A DNA stretch of 64,000 bases from Cinclus cinclus (taxonomy: Eukaryota > Chordata > Aves > Passeriformes > Cinclidae): the NCBI RefSeq assembly GCF_963662255.1, contig NC_085048.1, forward strand, positions 103,760,499 through 103,824,498, read 5' to 3'. Of this stretch, positions 50,040 through 61,720 are shown in pieces. Under the pieces are notes generated by a model. The model was not told the DNA's origin. It was given only the letters and a program-made list of their open reading frames with translations, and ran no database searches. The translations under genes were made by a program, and so were the position numbers. How positions within the stretch are numbered: position 1 is the stretch's first letter; every line of letters begins with the position of its first letter.

Positions 50040-50560
50040 CTAATTCATCCACTATGATCACGTCAAATAAAGACAGAAAATTCTTCACAAGCTGCAGACT
50101 TATGCTGCTTTTTGACCGTGGCAGTAAAAATTAATGTGGACAAGACTATACATGCCAGTTGTGCCTTACAAAAGCCCTAGGTAAAAGAGAATACAATCTA
50201 ATTTAACTTTAGACATTTTGAGCTTAATGGTCTATTTAAACAACCTGGTACCATCTGACTACATTTATCAATTATATTTCTTTTTATTTATACAGAGTAC
50301 TGTCTTTCTGGAAAGGCTATAATTAAAACTTATCTAGATAAATTGTGCTCAGATTCTGTGGCGCGAGAAGGAATTCAAAGGATTTCAGTGTTTTTATGTG
50401 TTCTTTTTCATTAAAAAAGAGGTTGCTCTGAAATCTTTAAAAGGAAATAGATTTTCATAATTAGAATAACCTAATTGCAATAGTTTTCATAATTACAGCT
50501 AAGAATTGCCAACACGAAATGCAATGAGGTCTTCACAGTGAAATGTTGGCACCCTGGATT
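50040..50560. promoter_or_regulatory. candidate conserved non-coding element (AT-rich)
   Basis: A repeat-free AT-rich stretch with TAATTG and TAATTA words (for example TAATTA at 50490-50495) and an isolated CpG-containing core (GTGGCGCGAGAAGG near 50359). There is no open frame. The texture is enhancer-like only. Confidence 0.25.
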
Positions 50561-50647
50561 TTTTTCCTGGGTAAGCAATCCCTCTCCTCTCAGGGATGGG
50601 GTGCTTGGTCCTCCACTTCTCATTTCTCATTAGCGGGGGCGGGGGTT

Positions 50648-50663
50648 GGGGGGGGGGGGGGGG
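50648..50663. repeat. poly-G run, 16 bases, with flanking G tracts
   Basis: Sixteen G, preceded by GCGGGGGCGGGGGTT. The whole G-rich patch spans about 50634-50669 and has at least four G runs, so it could form a G-quadruplex. Its length is also error-prone. Confidence 0.9.
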
Positions 50664-53249
50664 TGGAAGGTGTGGTTTAGCCAGAATTTGGGTTTTCAGG
50701 AAATTTCAATTTGTGCTTTGTGACATCACCAGAATTTCTGCAACATGACAGCACATGATGAGCATGGTTGAGGTTGGTGGAGAAAGAGCAGCAGGACCTC
50801 TGAGGACTTTCAGGTCCTTCTGTGGACAAGTCTTGGCTCTCAACATAACCTCTTTGTATTCCTGGAAATCCCAGATCCCTCCCAGATGCATGGCATGAGT
50901 AACCTGAGCTTGGATGTACCTGCATCATAGCTCTCCATTAGCACGTGGAGGGGCTCATGAAGCTGTGCTCCTTTTGGAAGGGCCTGATCCCTGCTCCTGC
51001 TGGAGGCTGCTCCTGTGATTAAGGCTGACTCAGGGGTGTGTGTCAGGATCCAGCCTTTAATTTGCAAATCCCGGTAACTGGATGTGTTAATCAGTCACTT
51101 TATCAGTGGGAGGAGTGGAGATCCATAGTGGCTGCATGGGAAGGATATAAAAACAAGCTGGATTTCTCAAAAATTTTCCTTGCAGAATTTTGTCCCTAGA
51201 AGGGCAAACATTTTACTGCTGAATCTTGAATGTAAAATTTCAGATCCATTGTAAGAAGCCCCATGGAACTAACAACAAAAAAAGAATTTTCATCTGCAAC
51301 ATTCCATGCTGTGTATTTGTAGCCTTGTTACTGAAGCAATATTTGACAGGGGCAGTTAAAAAATACTCTTTTCATTAGACTAACAGTGTTTTTCCATAAG
51401 GGCAGTTAATGGAGGTTCTGTGCAAACCCCCAGTAATTTAGATAGGGCTGCATGATGAACCTTTTTGCTGTGGCAGGATTATTTTAAATGCTGCTCCAGG
51501 TGCCTGCTTGGACTTGTCAAACTTGCCCTTAGTGAGGACCAGTCCCCCACAGATAATTCCTTTTTCACACTGGAGCCATTGTTGTGTCTTTCTGTTTAAG
51601 TGCTTGACAGAAAATGTCCACAGTTAGGCTGTGCATAATGTACACTGTCAATTTGTACGATCCTTGTCCACAACTGTGCTGAAAGAGGGATTTTGTCACA
51701 GGTTTTCTCCTTGAAGCCCCACAATTTAAATGTTACTGTTTTGTCATGTTAATGTAATTAACTTAAAATATTTAAATTGTCCTTAATTAATTGAGGAAGG
51801 AGATTATCATGGTGGTGGACTTGTAGGCAGTGTGTGGAGCAGAGCTGCCCGGGTTTTGGTGAATACAGGTGATGGATGGTGTTGACGTGAGTGGCTGCAG
51901 TCGCACAGTGTGCGTATACACAAATTTCACCGCTATGTGTGTTCCTCCCTGTTAGCAAAGCCTTTTGTTTATATATACCCAGCTATACATTTACACATTA
52001 TGTAAATAAACACACATATGCCCATGCAATTTAATTGAATATATGGCTTTGGGTTAAGAGGCATGTTACTCTGATGAAAAACATCTTATGGTACGGACTA
52101 AAAATATTTCCAACATGCTTTTGAGCCTCCTGTAGAATTTAAGAAGGAACTGCAGAGATTTCTTTAAGATACTGGTTCAAGCCACTGAATAGGAGGGCCT
52201 GGTATTCTTCTAAAACCTCCAGGCTGTTGAGTGGCATTCTCAGAAACCCACTGAGTTCCATTTTCATTTGACTCCTTTTATTCAATCATGGGATTTTCCA
52301 TTGATCTTTGGTATATACAAAATGGACATTACCCTGTGAGTTTTGTTTCAAATTAGGTTCATACTTCTAACGCAGTGTGCAAGAAATTAGGCACGTAAAT
52401 CAGTCTTTCCAACCACAAATCTCCCAAAAACTGACACGAGCATCTCAGGGTGTAATGAAGAGTTGCCATTCAGTCATCCTTGGGGGTGCAACACGGGCTT
52501 TGATGTGCTGGGAGAGGCACAGAGTGATGGGTTTGTGGTGCCTTCCACCCACTCATCCACACTGGTAGGGCCCACGGAGGTGGTCTCTACTGGAAAAATG
52601 CTGTGAGGAGCTGCAGGAGATGGTGAACCCCCTGGGAGGGAGCTGTTGCTGGAATTGCCCGTGAAGTTGTGTTGCGTCTTCTCCCTGGCACTCCTTTGGG
52701 TCTGGGTGCTGGCACAGCAGTGCCTGTGCCTCTCAGTGCAGAGCACCACAGGCCATGCTGCAGGTGACACGTCTGGGTCTGGCAGAGCCCAGAACCGAGT
52801 GTCTGCCCCACAAAGAAACCTCTGCTTTTGCTTTTTGTTTGTTGTTTTTTCCCCTATGTCTCCTGTGCAGCTGGGGTGCCTCTCCTCCAGCTGTTCTGTG
52901 ACACTGAGCAGCCATCAAACACTGGAAGCCCGGAGCAGAGAGCAGCAGTGACAGATTCCCTGGTGGAGACAGGCTAGGTCCCAAATCTATTGTTCGTACC
53001 AGAAAGCTCAGCAGAGTGACTTGACAGGTTTTTAAAGCACTGGGGAACTTCACCAGGAAGTTTTCTTCCTTTCCTGCCCCTTTCCCTCACTCTGCCTGAA
53101 GCCAGGTGCTGAGTGTGTGCCATTTTGGTAATTAGCAAAAACGGGGATATTGCTGGTTCTGAGCACAGGTACACAGGGATAATCAGGTGTGTGGCAATCA
53201 GCAATCCCTCTGCACGCAGGGGCCATCACGGGGCTGCTTTGTACTATTG
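50664..53249. other. unique non-coding DNA
   Basis: GC-richer between about 52.5 and 53.0 kb, where frames on both strands reach about 100 codons without any domain. Nothing else was recognised. Confidence 0.55.
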
Positions 53250-53550
53250 CATTCAGACACCATGTTCTGAGCGTCTTTGTTATCGCTGCCTGATAAATAA
53301 ACAGCCCTAAAATTACAGAACTTATTATGGTAATTGAGTGAAGGAAAGGAAATGCAAACCGTGCCTCACTATCTATTACATTGCCACTGCTGAAGTTGCC
53401 TAAACCTGTGCTGCTCAAATGATATTGTAATATTAGCCTTCTTTCTTTTTTCACAATGATTGTTTTCTGTCCATCTCAAGCTGGATGTCAGTTCATTTAG
53501 ATTTACATCAAGTAGTAAATTAAAATAATCACTCAGCAAACACTCTCAGC
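53250..53550. promoter_or_regulatory. candidate conserved non-coding element
   Basis: No repeat. Carries a forkhead-type TAAACA at 53298-53303, then AAATTACAG and GTAATTGAG words, and a second AT-rich patch (ATGATATTGTAATATTAG) near 53420. A minus-strand open frame of 134 codons crosses it but shows no domain. Called on texture only. Confidence 0.25.
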
Positions 53551-55985
53551 TCAGTTTTCTCTTTCAGTCAGGAGTTGCGAGAGATGCTTGAAGCATTCAA
53601 GCAGAAAATATTGCTGTCTAGATATTTGTCCTCTGGGTGATAAAGGAGGCATTGTCTTGGGACCCACTCAGGCCTCGGAGCTGATAGTAGCTGTGCATCA
53701 CAGCTGTGAAGTGCGCTTTGTTATGTGTCTGAGGATTAGGGTTCAGGACCTTGTTTTTCTTGAAATACCAGACTGATCAGAGCTGCATATGTTCGGGGGA
53801 AAGCAGAGGTCGATGGTTCTCTGTCCACATTTTTACTAGATTATTTTTGGACAGGACTCTGGGAGAATACCCTGCAGCTTAAACCATCCCAAGAGTTTTT
53901 CATATTCTGCATTATAGCCGTCATGGAAAAAGGCAGTAGTTTATCTATCTGCAGTTGAAACAAAAGGCTACAGCATCACAGACACGCCAAGCTTTGGACC
54001 CACACTGGAGCAGACTGAATTTTGCTCTTTTGTGCTCCATTTACAGTACAGCTGCCCATTTAGAAGCACAAATGCACCTTGATATAATAACCAAATCCAA
54101 AGAATGGTTGGCCTCAAGGGTAGCACAGACCGACAGTTAATCTTAAAGCAGGGGTGGTGTACAGAGCAAGGGTGTGGGGGGACATAAAAAGGCTGTTCTG
54201 TGTTCCATAGCTGTTTGTTCCGGAGAGAGGAAAAAAAAAAAAAAAAGTGGATTTCTATCCACATTTTTTGCTATTAAAAAAATTAATTGGCATTTTTTTC
54301 CCCACCCCAGCCACAAAACAAACCAACCAAATGCCCCCAAACCAAAGCAGTGTTTATTTTGGCAAAGATGGTATGGACAGAAGTACTCATAGTGAAGGTG
54401 CTGTGGTGAGTTAAGGCAATACTTTCATGACAGTTGAGGTCTGAGTAAAGGCTGCAGGATCTGGGCATGATCTGCTCAGCTTCTTCTTTGTGGCAGCATG
54501 ATGTCGGAGTTTATGGAATTGAGGTTTTGGGGCCAGACTGTTGTCTTTTGGTGATGCCACAGGATCTAACTGGATTTTACTGATAAACAGAAGGCTGGCT
54601 GTGGTTCTTTTGTTGCAAGTAAATGTGCACATACACATTGCAGATTCAACTTTCAGTGTCAGTCTGAATCTCTCCCTCCCGGAATAGGGCTCTGATCAAC
54701 AGGCAGAATATTGCCTTTGAAATTATTAGTGTTAATCATAGAACCCCACTGATGGGATGGGAAGGAGAACAGCATTTGCCCACGTGCAGGATTGTGTTCT
54801 CCTCTTCTGTGCTGCTGGACACTCCTGCCCTGCTGCCCTGTGCTCCTTTCCTGAGGATTTATCTTCAGGATGTGCATGGACCAGGGCTGTGCCACATGGA
54901 ATGGGGGAAGTGATTCCCTGTCACTTCATCTGTGGCCTGGCAGAACTGATTTGCTGCAGTTGTGCCTGCAGAGGGCTGGCACCATGTAAAGGCATTTATC
55001 ACTGGAGATATGGTGATAGCAAACCTTCAAAAAAATCACAGCTAGCAGTCAATGTGCCCTTTGTTTATAAGGATTTTTTATATTTAGGTATTTTCCTTCA
55101 CTTTTGCTTCCTCCTTTCTTAGTAAATGACCATGGGGCACTGACCTCTGTTCTTATGCTCTTAGAAATCCCCTCTCTCTGTTTTGTCTTCTGAGTTTTTT
55201 GTCTCACTAGTTTTGTAAAGTGCAATTTGGTTTTCTTTTTTCATGCTTTGAAAAGGTTTGTTTTACCCTTCCTCACTTATGCTAGCCCAGATATCCATCA
55301 GTCCTCTTTTTGCCTCGAGTTGTTGCTACTAATGGAGTTCCTTTGTTACTACACCTTCCATGTGTTTTCCCCCTTCTTTCCTAAACTTTCTTGTTTGTCT
55401 GTCTCATATCTATCTTCTTCCTATATCCTGGTAAAATATATTAGAAGTGCCACTGACTTTCCTCTCTGATCTGTTTCCCACCACATCCTCTCATGACTTT
55501 GGGGGGATTTTTAGCTGAAAATATATATCAGGCTCCTGTTAAAAAGCAGCTCCTGGTGTGAACGTGAAACCTTCCCCTGCTGGTACCTGTTCCCTCTGCT
55601 CACATGGAGGAGACAGAGGAGCCAGGACATTTCAGAGTAAAACCTGTCTTACCAGTAATTACATTATCTTCGTGGGTTTACATCAGCTGAAAATCAAGTC
55701 TCAGAGTTTTACCTGGTTTGAGTTTTTATGGGAAGCAGTGTTCACACAGGCCCATCATGATGCTTACTGAATTACTTGAAGCATACATTCTTTTCTAGGT
55801 ATCTTAATACCAGTAAGAATGTGGAATAGCTGAAATTATCAAAATATTGATATAAAACCCTACACAAAGTGTGGCATTGTTGTTTATGAGCGAGGTGGCT
55901 TGGGTTTTTCTGTGCTGTCACCAACCAGTGCCATCAGAGTCCTGCATGAAACCAGGAACAGGAAGGGGGAATTCCCCTAATTCTT
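53551..55985. other. unique non-coding DNA with an A16 run
   Basis: Sixteen A at 54231-54246, and a T/C-rich stretch at 55.2-55.5 kb that gives hydrophobic chance frames. The frames here have no recognisable domain. Confidence 0.55.
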
Positions 55986-56054
55986 AAAAAAAAAACAAAC
56001 CAAAAAACAACAACAACAAAAAAAGCAACAACAACAACAAAAAGAGAGAGAGAG
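55986..56054. repeat. A-rich / AAC / GA compound microsatellite
   Basis: An A10 start passes into CAAACC, two short arrays of AAC (ACAACAACAAC and GCAACAACAACAAC), then GAGAGAGAGAGA. Confidence 0.92.
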
Positions 56055-58548
56055 CTAATATCCTGACTGCAGGAAAAGAACTGCTGGGGTAGAAGGTTAC
56101 CAAGGCCTCTGGCTCCTTGTGTGGAGCTGAAGAGAGTATTCAGAGAGTTCAAACACAAGCAGGAGATCTCTGAGCACAGGAAACTACAACGCAGTGCAGG
56201 GTGAGAGAATTCAGCAGAGAGCAGGAGGGCATTCCCTCATCCCGTGTGCATCCAGCCCTGGAAGGAGAGGGATCCCACAAATCCTTATCTTTGTAAGCTT
56301 TTGCTAATTTGAGAAGTGTCAGGAATGATGGAGGAATTTCCCCTTCAGCTGGGGGGATCTCGGGGTGGTACTGTATCCGATTAGATGGCACCTTCCAGGA
56401 CAAGAGCAGTCTCTGACAGTCTTTGTGCTGAGCCTGGCAGAATGGCATCACTTTGGTATAAATAAAGGATCTTTATTTGATTTATTTGATACTTTGTTAG
56501 GTAACAAAGTCTGTGTTGTGGCTGCTGCTGTGGGACATGAAGGACTGTGCCCGTTTTCTGGTGTAGTACTTACGCATTGATATCAGGATAATAAAGGCAC
56601 CCATTCGTGATGCCTTCCTGCTGGAGATCCATAAGGATCTCTGATATACTTCTAGTTCAGTATTAAGAAATACTGGAATTATGCAAGCTGTAGGGAAAAC
56701 CAGGTGCCCTGCATTTGAAGGCTTCCTCCCTCTAACAACACAAATGTTACCTTGGTGTTCTCCTTGACAGTGGGCCCTCACGGCTCCCTTTGGCATGGGA
56801 AGTCAGGCAGTTTCTGAGCAGTGCCTGCATAGTCCACACTAAAAGCTGAAAAGGCAGGTTTGGCTGCAGCTGCTACCTGGAAATCCAGAGGCTGTTGTTT
56901 TCCTTATTTCATCTGTTGCTAGTCAGCTGGAAAGCACAGTGACCTATGAGTAATGTGGTCATCCCCAACTCATGCTGATAAAACCTTTACACTGCTGCCT
57001 CTTGCCATCTCTCCTTCTCTATCTCTCAGAGATGTTCTGATACAATCTTGACTTCCTTTGAGGTAGGGTATTGTGTCTTAATGCCCTAACCCCCTTGGAG
57101 AGCCAGAGAAATTTTTTGTTGTGTTTTTGCCTGATCGACTTGTCTGCAGGTCTTTTATACCAGAAGGAACCTGACTCTGTGGCCATAAACCTGGAGCCCT
57201 TTATGACACTGCTCCTCTCAATTAGTGGCTGCTGCTGAAGGCAGAGCAGAGGAATTTCCAAATCCCAGGATATCAGTTTGGCCCCATGGGCAGCAAACCA
57301 CCAGGTGTAGTTCCCTAGAGGTGGGAGGTAGCAAATCTCAATTGGTTTTTGCTCTCTCCACCTTCTGGGCAGCACTGGGCAGTCACCTGGCATGTTTGTA
57401 ATTCTTGTTTCCATCACTAATAAATTTTTCTTGCTTACTTCTTACAGATCAGCATGCTGAACTTTATGGAGCATTTCCAGAGCTGAGGGACAACTGTCTG
57501 GGAATTTCCAGGTAACTGCCATTTCTTTTGCTTCTTTCATGAGCTGCTCTGGACATTGTGACCTTCTTGATCTCAGGCTGCAGGCCTCTCTCCTCTAAAT
57601 TTGCCATGTCATGATTACATTGTTGTCTTGAGTTGCATCTTTGAATGCTAAGTGAAGGATATTCTGGGTCCCACCAGGAGAGTTTGACCAGGAACCTACA
57701 GACTCCCAATTCTTATCTGAGGGGGTTTGCTTCCACTTCCTAAAGATACAAATGGTTGAACACTTTCTGGATAAAGAACCATTTCTCTCTGTGTGATCCT
57801 ACCCTACCTGTGCTTAGTGTTGAAACTCAACTTTCTTGTCCTGGCAGAAGCACTGTCACTTTCTGACTGCACAGTCTTCGCCTGTTTATCACCTTTTCAA
57901 AGGGCTGAGATTTACCATAGATTTTGGTGGTTGATTCTGGACTGTTTCATATTTACATAGTCTTGATTTCTTTGAGAGACTCCAGATTCAAGTGAGACAG
58001 TGCTACAGTGGGGACCTACACAAGAGCACTGGGTGTGATGGTTTGAGGGCCACCACACCATGGGCACACCAAGCCCCAGCCCTGACAGCAGCTTTGTACC
58101 CTGCCTGACAAGGTTGTTCAAGACCCAGATAAAAGCAGAGTGTTTTTCAGGCTGGCACTGGTCCATCCTCGGGATGATAATGTGGGTATTGTGAGTTCCT
58201 TGGGGCAGGGACTGTGGTTTTCCATATGTCTCGAGCTGCTCCAAGATTGTGGCTGGCATTCTGGGAACCAGAGCTAATAAATCAAAGCCAGTTTTTTCTC
58301 ATGCACTTCAAAACCTACTCCATTTTGGAACGAGAAAACCACGTACAGCTCACTGCAGGCTTTGTCAAATTATTCCTCCCCTTCACACTTGGACTCTTCT
58401 TCATTTTCCACACACTTAATACTCACCCAGCTCCTTTCTGTAACTGGCAGCTGATCCAATTACACACTAGAGGTAGAAATACTGAAGTCTTACAGTTCAA
58501 ATGTGGTATGATATGCATAGTCACTTTGTCACTCAAATCCTTTAAAAA
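56055..58548. other. non-coding DNA; possible decayed coding trace on minus strand
   Basis: The minus strand from 58259 to 57912 is open for 115 codons. Further on, one frame from about 57777 to 57019 has only two stops in about 250 codons (near 57596 and 57443). The terminal stop sits in a purine-rich tract (57007-57026 on the complement). This could be a worn endogenous element or nothing, because a window of this size is expected to hold about one such segment by chance. I recognise no domain. Confidence 0.3.
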
Positions 58549-58741
58549 AAAGGGAAAGGGAAAGGGAAAGGGAAAGGGAAAGGGAAAGGGAAAGGGAAAG
58601 GGAAAGGGAAAGGGAAAGGGAAAGGGAAAGGGAAAGGGAAAGGGAAAGGGAAAGGGAAAGGGAAAGGGAAAGGGAAAGGAAAGGAAAGGAAAGGAAAGGA
58701 AAGGAAAGGAAAGGAAAGGAAAGGAAAGGAAAGGAAAGGAA
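58549..58741. repeat. AAAGGG / AAAGG purine satellite with 21 GGG runs
   Basis: After eight A at 58544-58551 the plus strand carries 21 GGG runs spaced exactly by AAA (first at 58552, last at 58672), then 13 units of AAAGG (58675-58739). GGG runs with three-base loops meet the standard G-quadruplex pattern several times over, and the pure purine strand also allows triplex. Long Lys/Gly (plus) and Pro/Phe (minus) frames through it are artefacts. The step from hexamer to pentamer, by loss of one G per unit, is clean and sharp. Confidence 0.97.
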
Positions 58742-61279
58742 ACTCGGACTGGCTGGCTGTAATTAAGGGCAGAAAATCGAGCACACAGTTAATATGTCCT
58801 TGGTTTGCTAATACGAGGATGTCACAAATACCAGTCAGGAAGCCAGAGCCATGTGGCTTGCTAGATAAAAATGCTGGCTTTTTTTTCTTCTGGGACTACA
58901 GTTCAAATCCAGCTTAAGGTTCTAAATGAGATGAGACCCTTAACCTGTGCCAAAACTGGGGATCCCTCCAGGTCACAGCTGAGGTTATTGGCAGGTCACT
59001 GTGATTAGGCCTGTTTCTTGTTGCCTTCAGCACACTTAATGGCATAAATAAAGGGATTGAGGTCCAAGCCCTGCCGCAACACCAAGAAGCCTGAAGTATT
59101 AGGGATGATAATGAAGGCCTGGCAAAAATGACCCACTTGAAATTAAAGTTAGGATAAGCCTAACAGGTGCCCCTTGCTTGCCCTGTTGTCATTGGACTGC
59201 TGTGTGTATACCTGCTTCCAGAATTGCATTTTTTTGAAAATTCTGATTCTGAGCTGGATTTGTGTTCAGACAGCATTTTGTATTCCACTTGTAAAAACTG
59301 CACAGCAGTACCAAAAATGTAGGAACCTTCAAAGCCTCCAAGCTCCTCCAGCTCCCACCAGAGAGCCAGAGATGAGAATCCCACATGACAAAAAACAAGC
59401 AATAATTAAAAATCCCTATTTTGCCCAAAGAATTCCTTTGTTCGAGGTATGTAAATGTCTTCGCCTGCTTGTAAGTTATTTCATTTTTGATAGTTCCTTA
59501 GCTCAGTAATGTGAGCTTGGGAATAGAGGAGTCTGAAAGGAGTGCTACTCTGAAACAAAACACCTGTCTTTCAGTCAAGACTAAATTGACAAGCAACAAT
59601 TTAGTTGTCTAAACTCAGAGCTTTCAGAATTTCAGACTACATAAATGTCAAGATGCCTAGGTAGGGCTCAAAGGTGAGCGACAGTGTAGGCAAATATACA
59701 TTGGAACTTCAATTATCCAACCTCTGATCACTCTCAGTTACCTGAAGTTTAAACATATCTGCTTTCACTCTGGGTTTCTACATTTTTCTGTAAAAAGCCT
59801 TTGTACTGAGTCACCTGTCTTTGCCCAGCGGAGTCTGTAAAGTTTTAAGAGCTCATCTCCTGGGGAGCTTGGTGTGTCTGCCAGATCACAACCCCTCTCT
59901 GATGGAGCCTGTAATTATTCTTTCATGTTACCTGGTGCATTTGGATAGAAGTATTAAAATCAATAAATTACTGTTTCCAGCTTTGCTTTCCCAGCCATGT
60001 TCCCTTTTTTCCATAGGGTTGGTGTCACTGAGGCACCTTCCTCCTGATGTAAAGTGTACCTGCATAGAAATGTTTTGAAATGCAATTTGAAACATTCTCT
60101 GTAGGGAGATTGTGTCCTCTGAGGACAGAGGATGGGATGGACTTTGCTACTTAGCAATAGTCACCATTATTGCACCAAATTCTTCCCTTCACTGATCTCC
60201 TGTAAAATCTTTGGCATTGACATCCAAGAGCCAAATATGCCTTGATTTCAACAGTTTAAAGGTTAAAAAAAACTGCTGAGGTCCCAATCAAGACTCTCAG
60301 AGAAATTTTGCTTTACATTTTCCTGACTTCAACACTTTTTCTCAATACATCCCAGTTACTTTTGAGGGGTTTGCTGTGATTTGAGAGGTAGCAGTTCACA
60401 TTGGCAGATCCCTGCACCAGCTATGGAATTAAAAAGTTTTGAGCTGGCAGGAAAGTACGTGAGGCCTCCTCACCTCCTTTTGCATCTTTATGTTTTCCAA
60501 ACTCATTTTCACCCTGTTCTTGCCCTACATTTTCCACTTTTAGTTTCTCCCAGTGCTTCCTAACATCATCCGTTCTCTCTGAGGGGTGAAGGGAGTCCCT
60601 CTCCTTTTCTCCTTGCTCTCCAGCAAGTGTTTTCCTCTTTATCCTTCCGGGAAGGCATCTAAACCAGAGTAAGGAGAGGAGACTTCTGTTTCATCACCCA
60701 AGGAGAATCTTGAATAGGCAAGTGTGCTGGGTAGAGCTTTCTGGGAAATGAGGGATGGAATGCACTAGCCTGGGCTGGGGTCCATTTCCAGAGACACATT
60801 CCATGGTGGCACTGGGGGATAAAAGCTGCTGTGCAAGTGCTACCTCTTCTGCAGTGTGGGATTTTTGGGGTAGGATGAACCTCCCTGAACAATAAACCAG
60901 CTCCCCTGAGGAAATAAAAGGAGATTTCAGGCCAGGTCAGGCAATGTCTGCCTTCCCTTTAGCTGAAGGCAAAGAGCTGGATCCCAGCAGAACAAATGGC
61001 ATAAGACATGCAGGATCCAGCATTGGACAGGAAGGTAAAATCCTGTTCTCCACTGAAAGCAAAGTTGCACAACTAAACCAAAAGGCAAAATGCAATCCAG
61101 TCATCTGTTGCTTTGGGAATGGAAAGAAAACAAAATTAAATGGGGATATTAAATTGTAAGTTTTGTGGGTGAAGAGAAATATTATTTGCCTGGCAGCAAA
61201 CTAATATTGCCAAGAAAATACAGCAGCACAAGAAAAGGAGAGAGTGCCCATTCCAATATTTAAGAAGTTCTGGTGTCTT
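58742..61279. other. unique non-coding DNA
   Basis: Short chance frames only, and no repeat family recognised. Confidence 0.55.
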
Positions 61280-61720
61280 AGGTATTTCATGGCCATCAAA
61301 AATTGAAATAGATTAAAGTTGCATTTTAACTGAATTACACAATGACATCAATTTAAACATTAGTAAACAGATGCAATTCTGTGCAATGCTTTAAATTGCA
61401 TTTTCTCACATATGCATTTAATTTAAATTTATTGAGATGGTTATTTATGTTAATAAAATAATTAAAAGCAGTTATTTAAGACTAACTATGAAATAGCTGT
61501 GTAACTACCTATATTAATAAGACAGTTAGTTAAGGGATAATGTCTATTGCTTTATGGTGTAATTGCAATAAACAGCTGCTGAGTTTGATTAAAAGCTGAA
61601 GTGCAGCTAAAGTGAGCAATCTCAAAAGCTGTTTGTTGTAAGTGTACGACAAAGTAATAGCGATTATTCCTATTAGACAAAAAACATACCATAAACATTA
61701 AAATATAGTACATAAGTAAG
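61280..61720. promoter_or_regulatory. candidate conserved AT-rich element (homeodomain-site cluster)
   Basis: Very AT-rich yet not a simple repeat. It is packed with TTAAT, TAATTA, ATTTA and TTGATTA words (for example TTGATTA at 61585-61591), with an E-box CAGCTG at 61573-61578 and scarce CpG words (GTACGACAAAG, AATAGCGATTATT) near the end. No open frame exceeds a few codons. This is the strongest AT-rich enhancer-like block of the window by eye. It could also be a matrix-attachment-type AT stretch. Confidence 0.35.

Noticed and set aside
58214..58762. 182-codon plus-strand frame, the longest in the window, and its Pro/Phe antisense frame
   Set aside because: Most of it is Gly-Lys repeats encoded by AAAGGG units; the non-repeat start has no recognisable domain.
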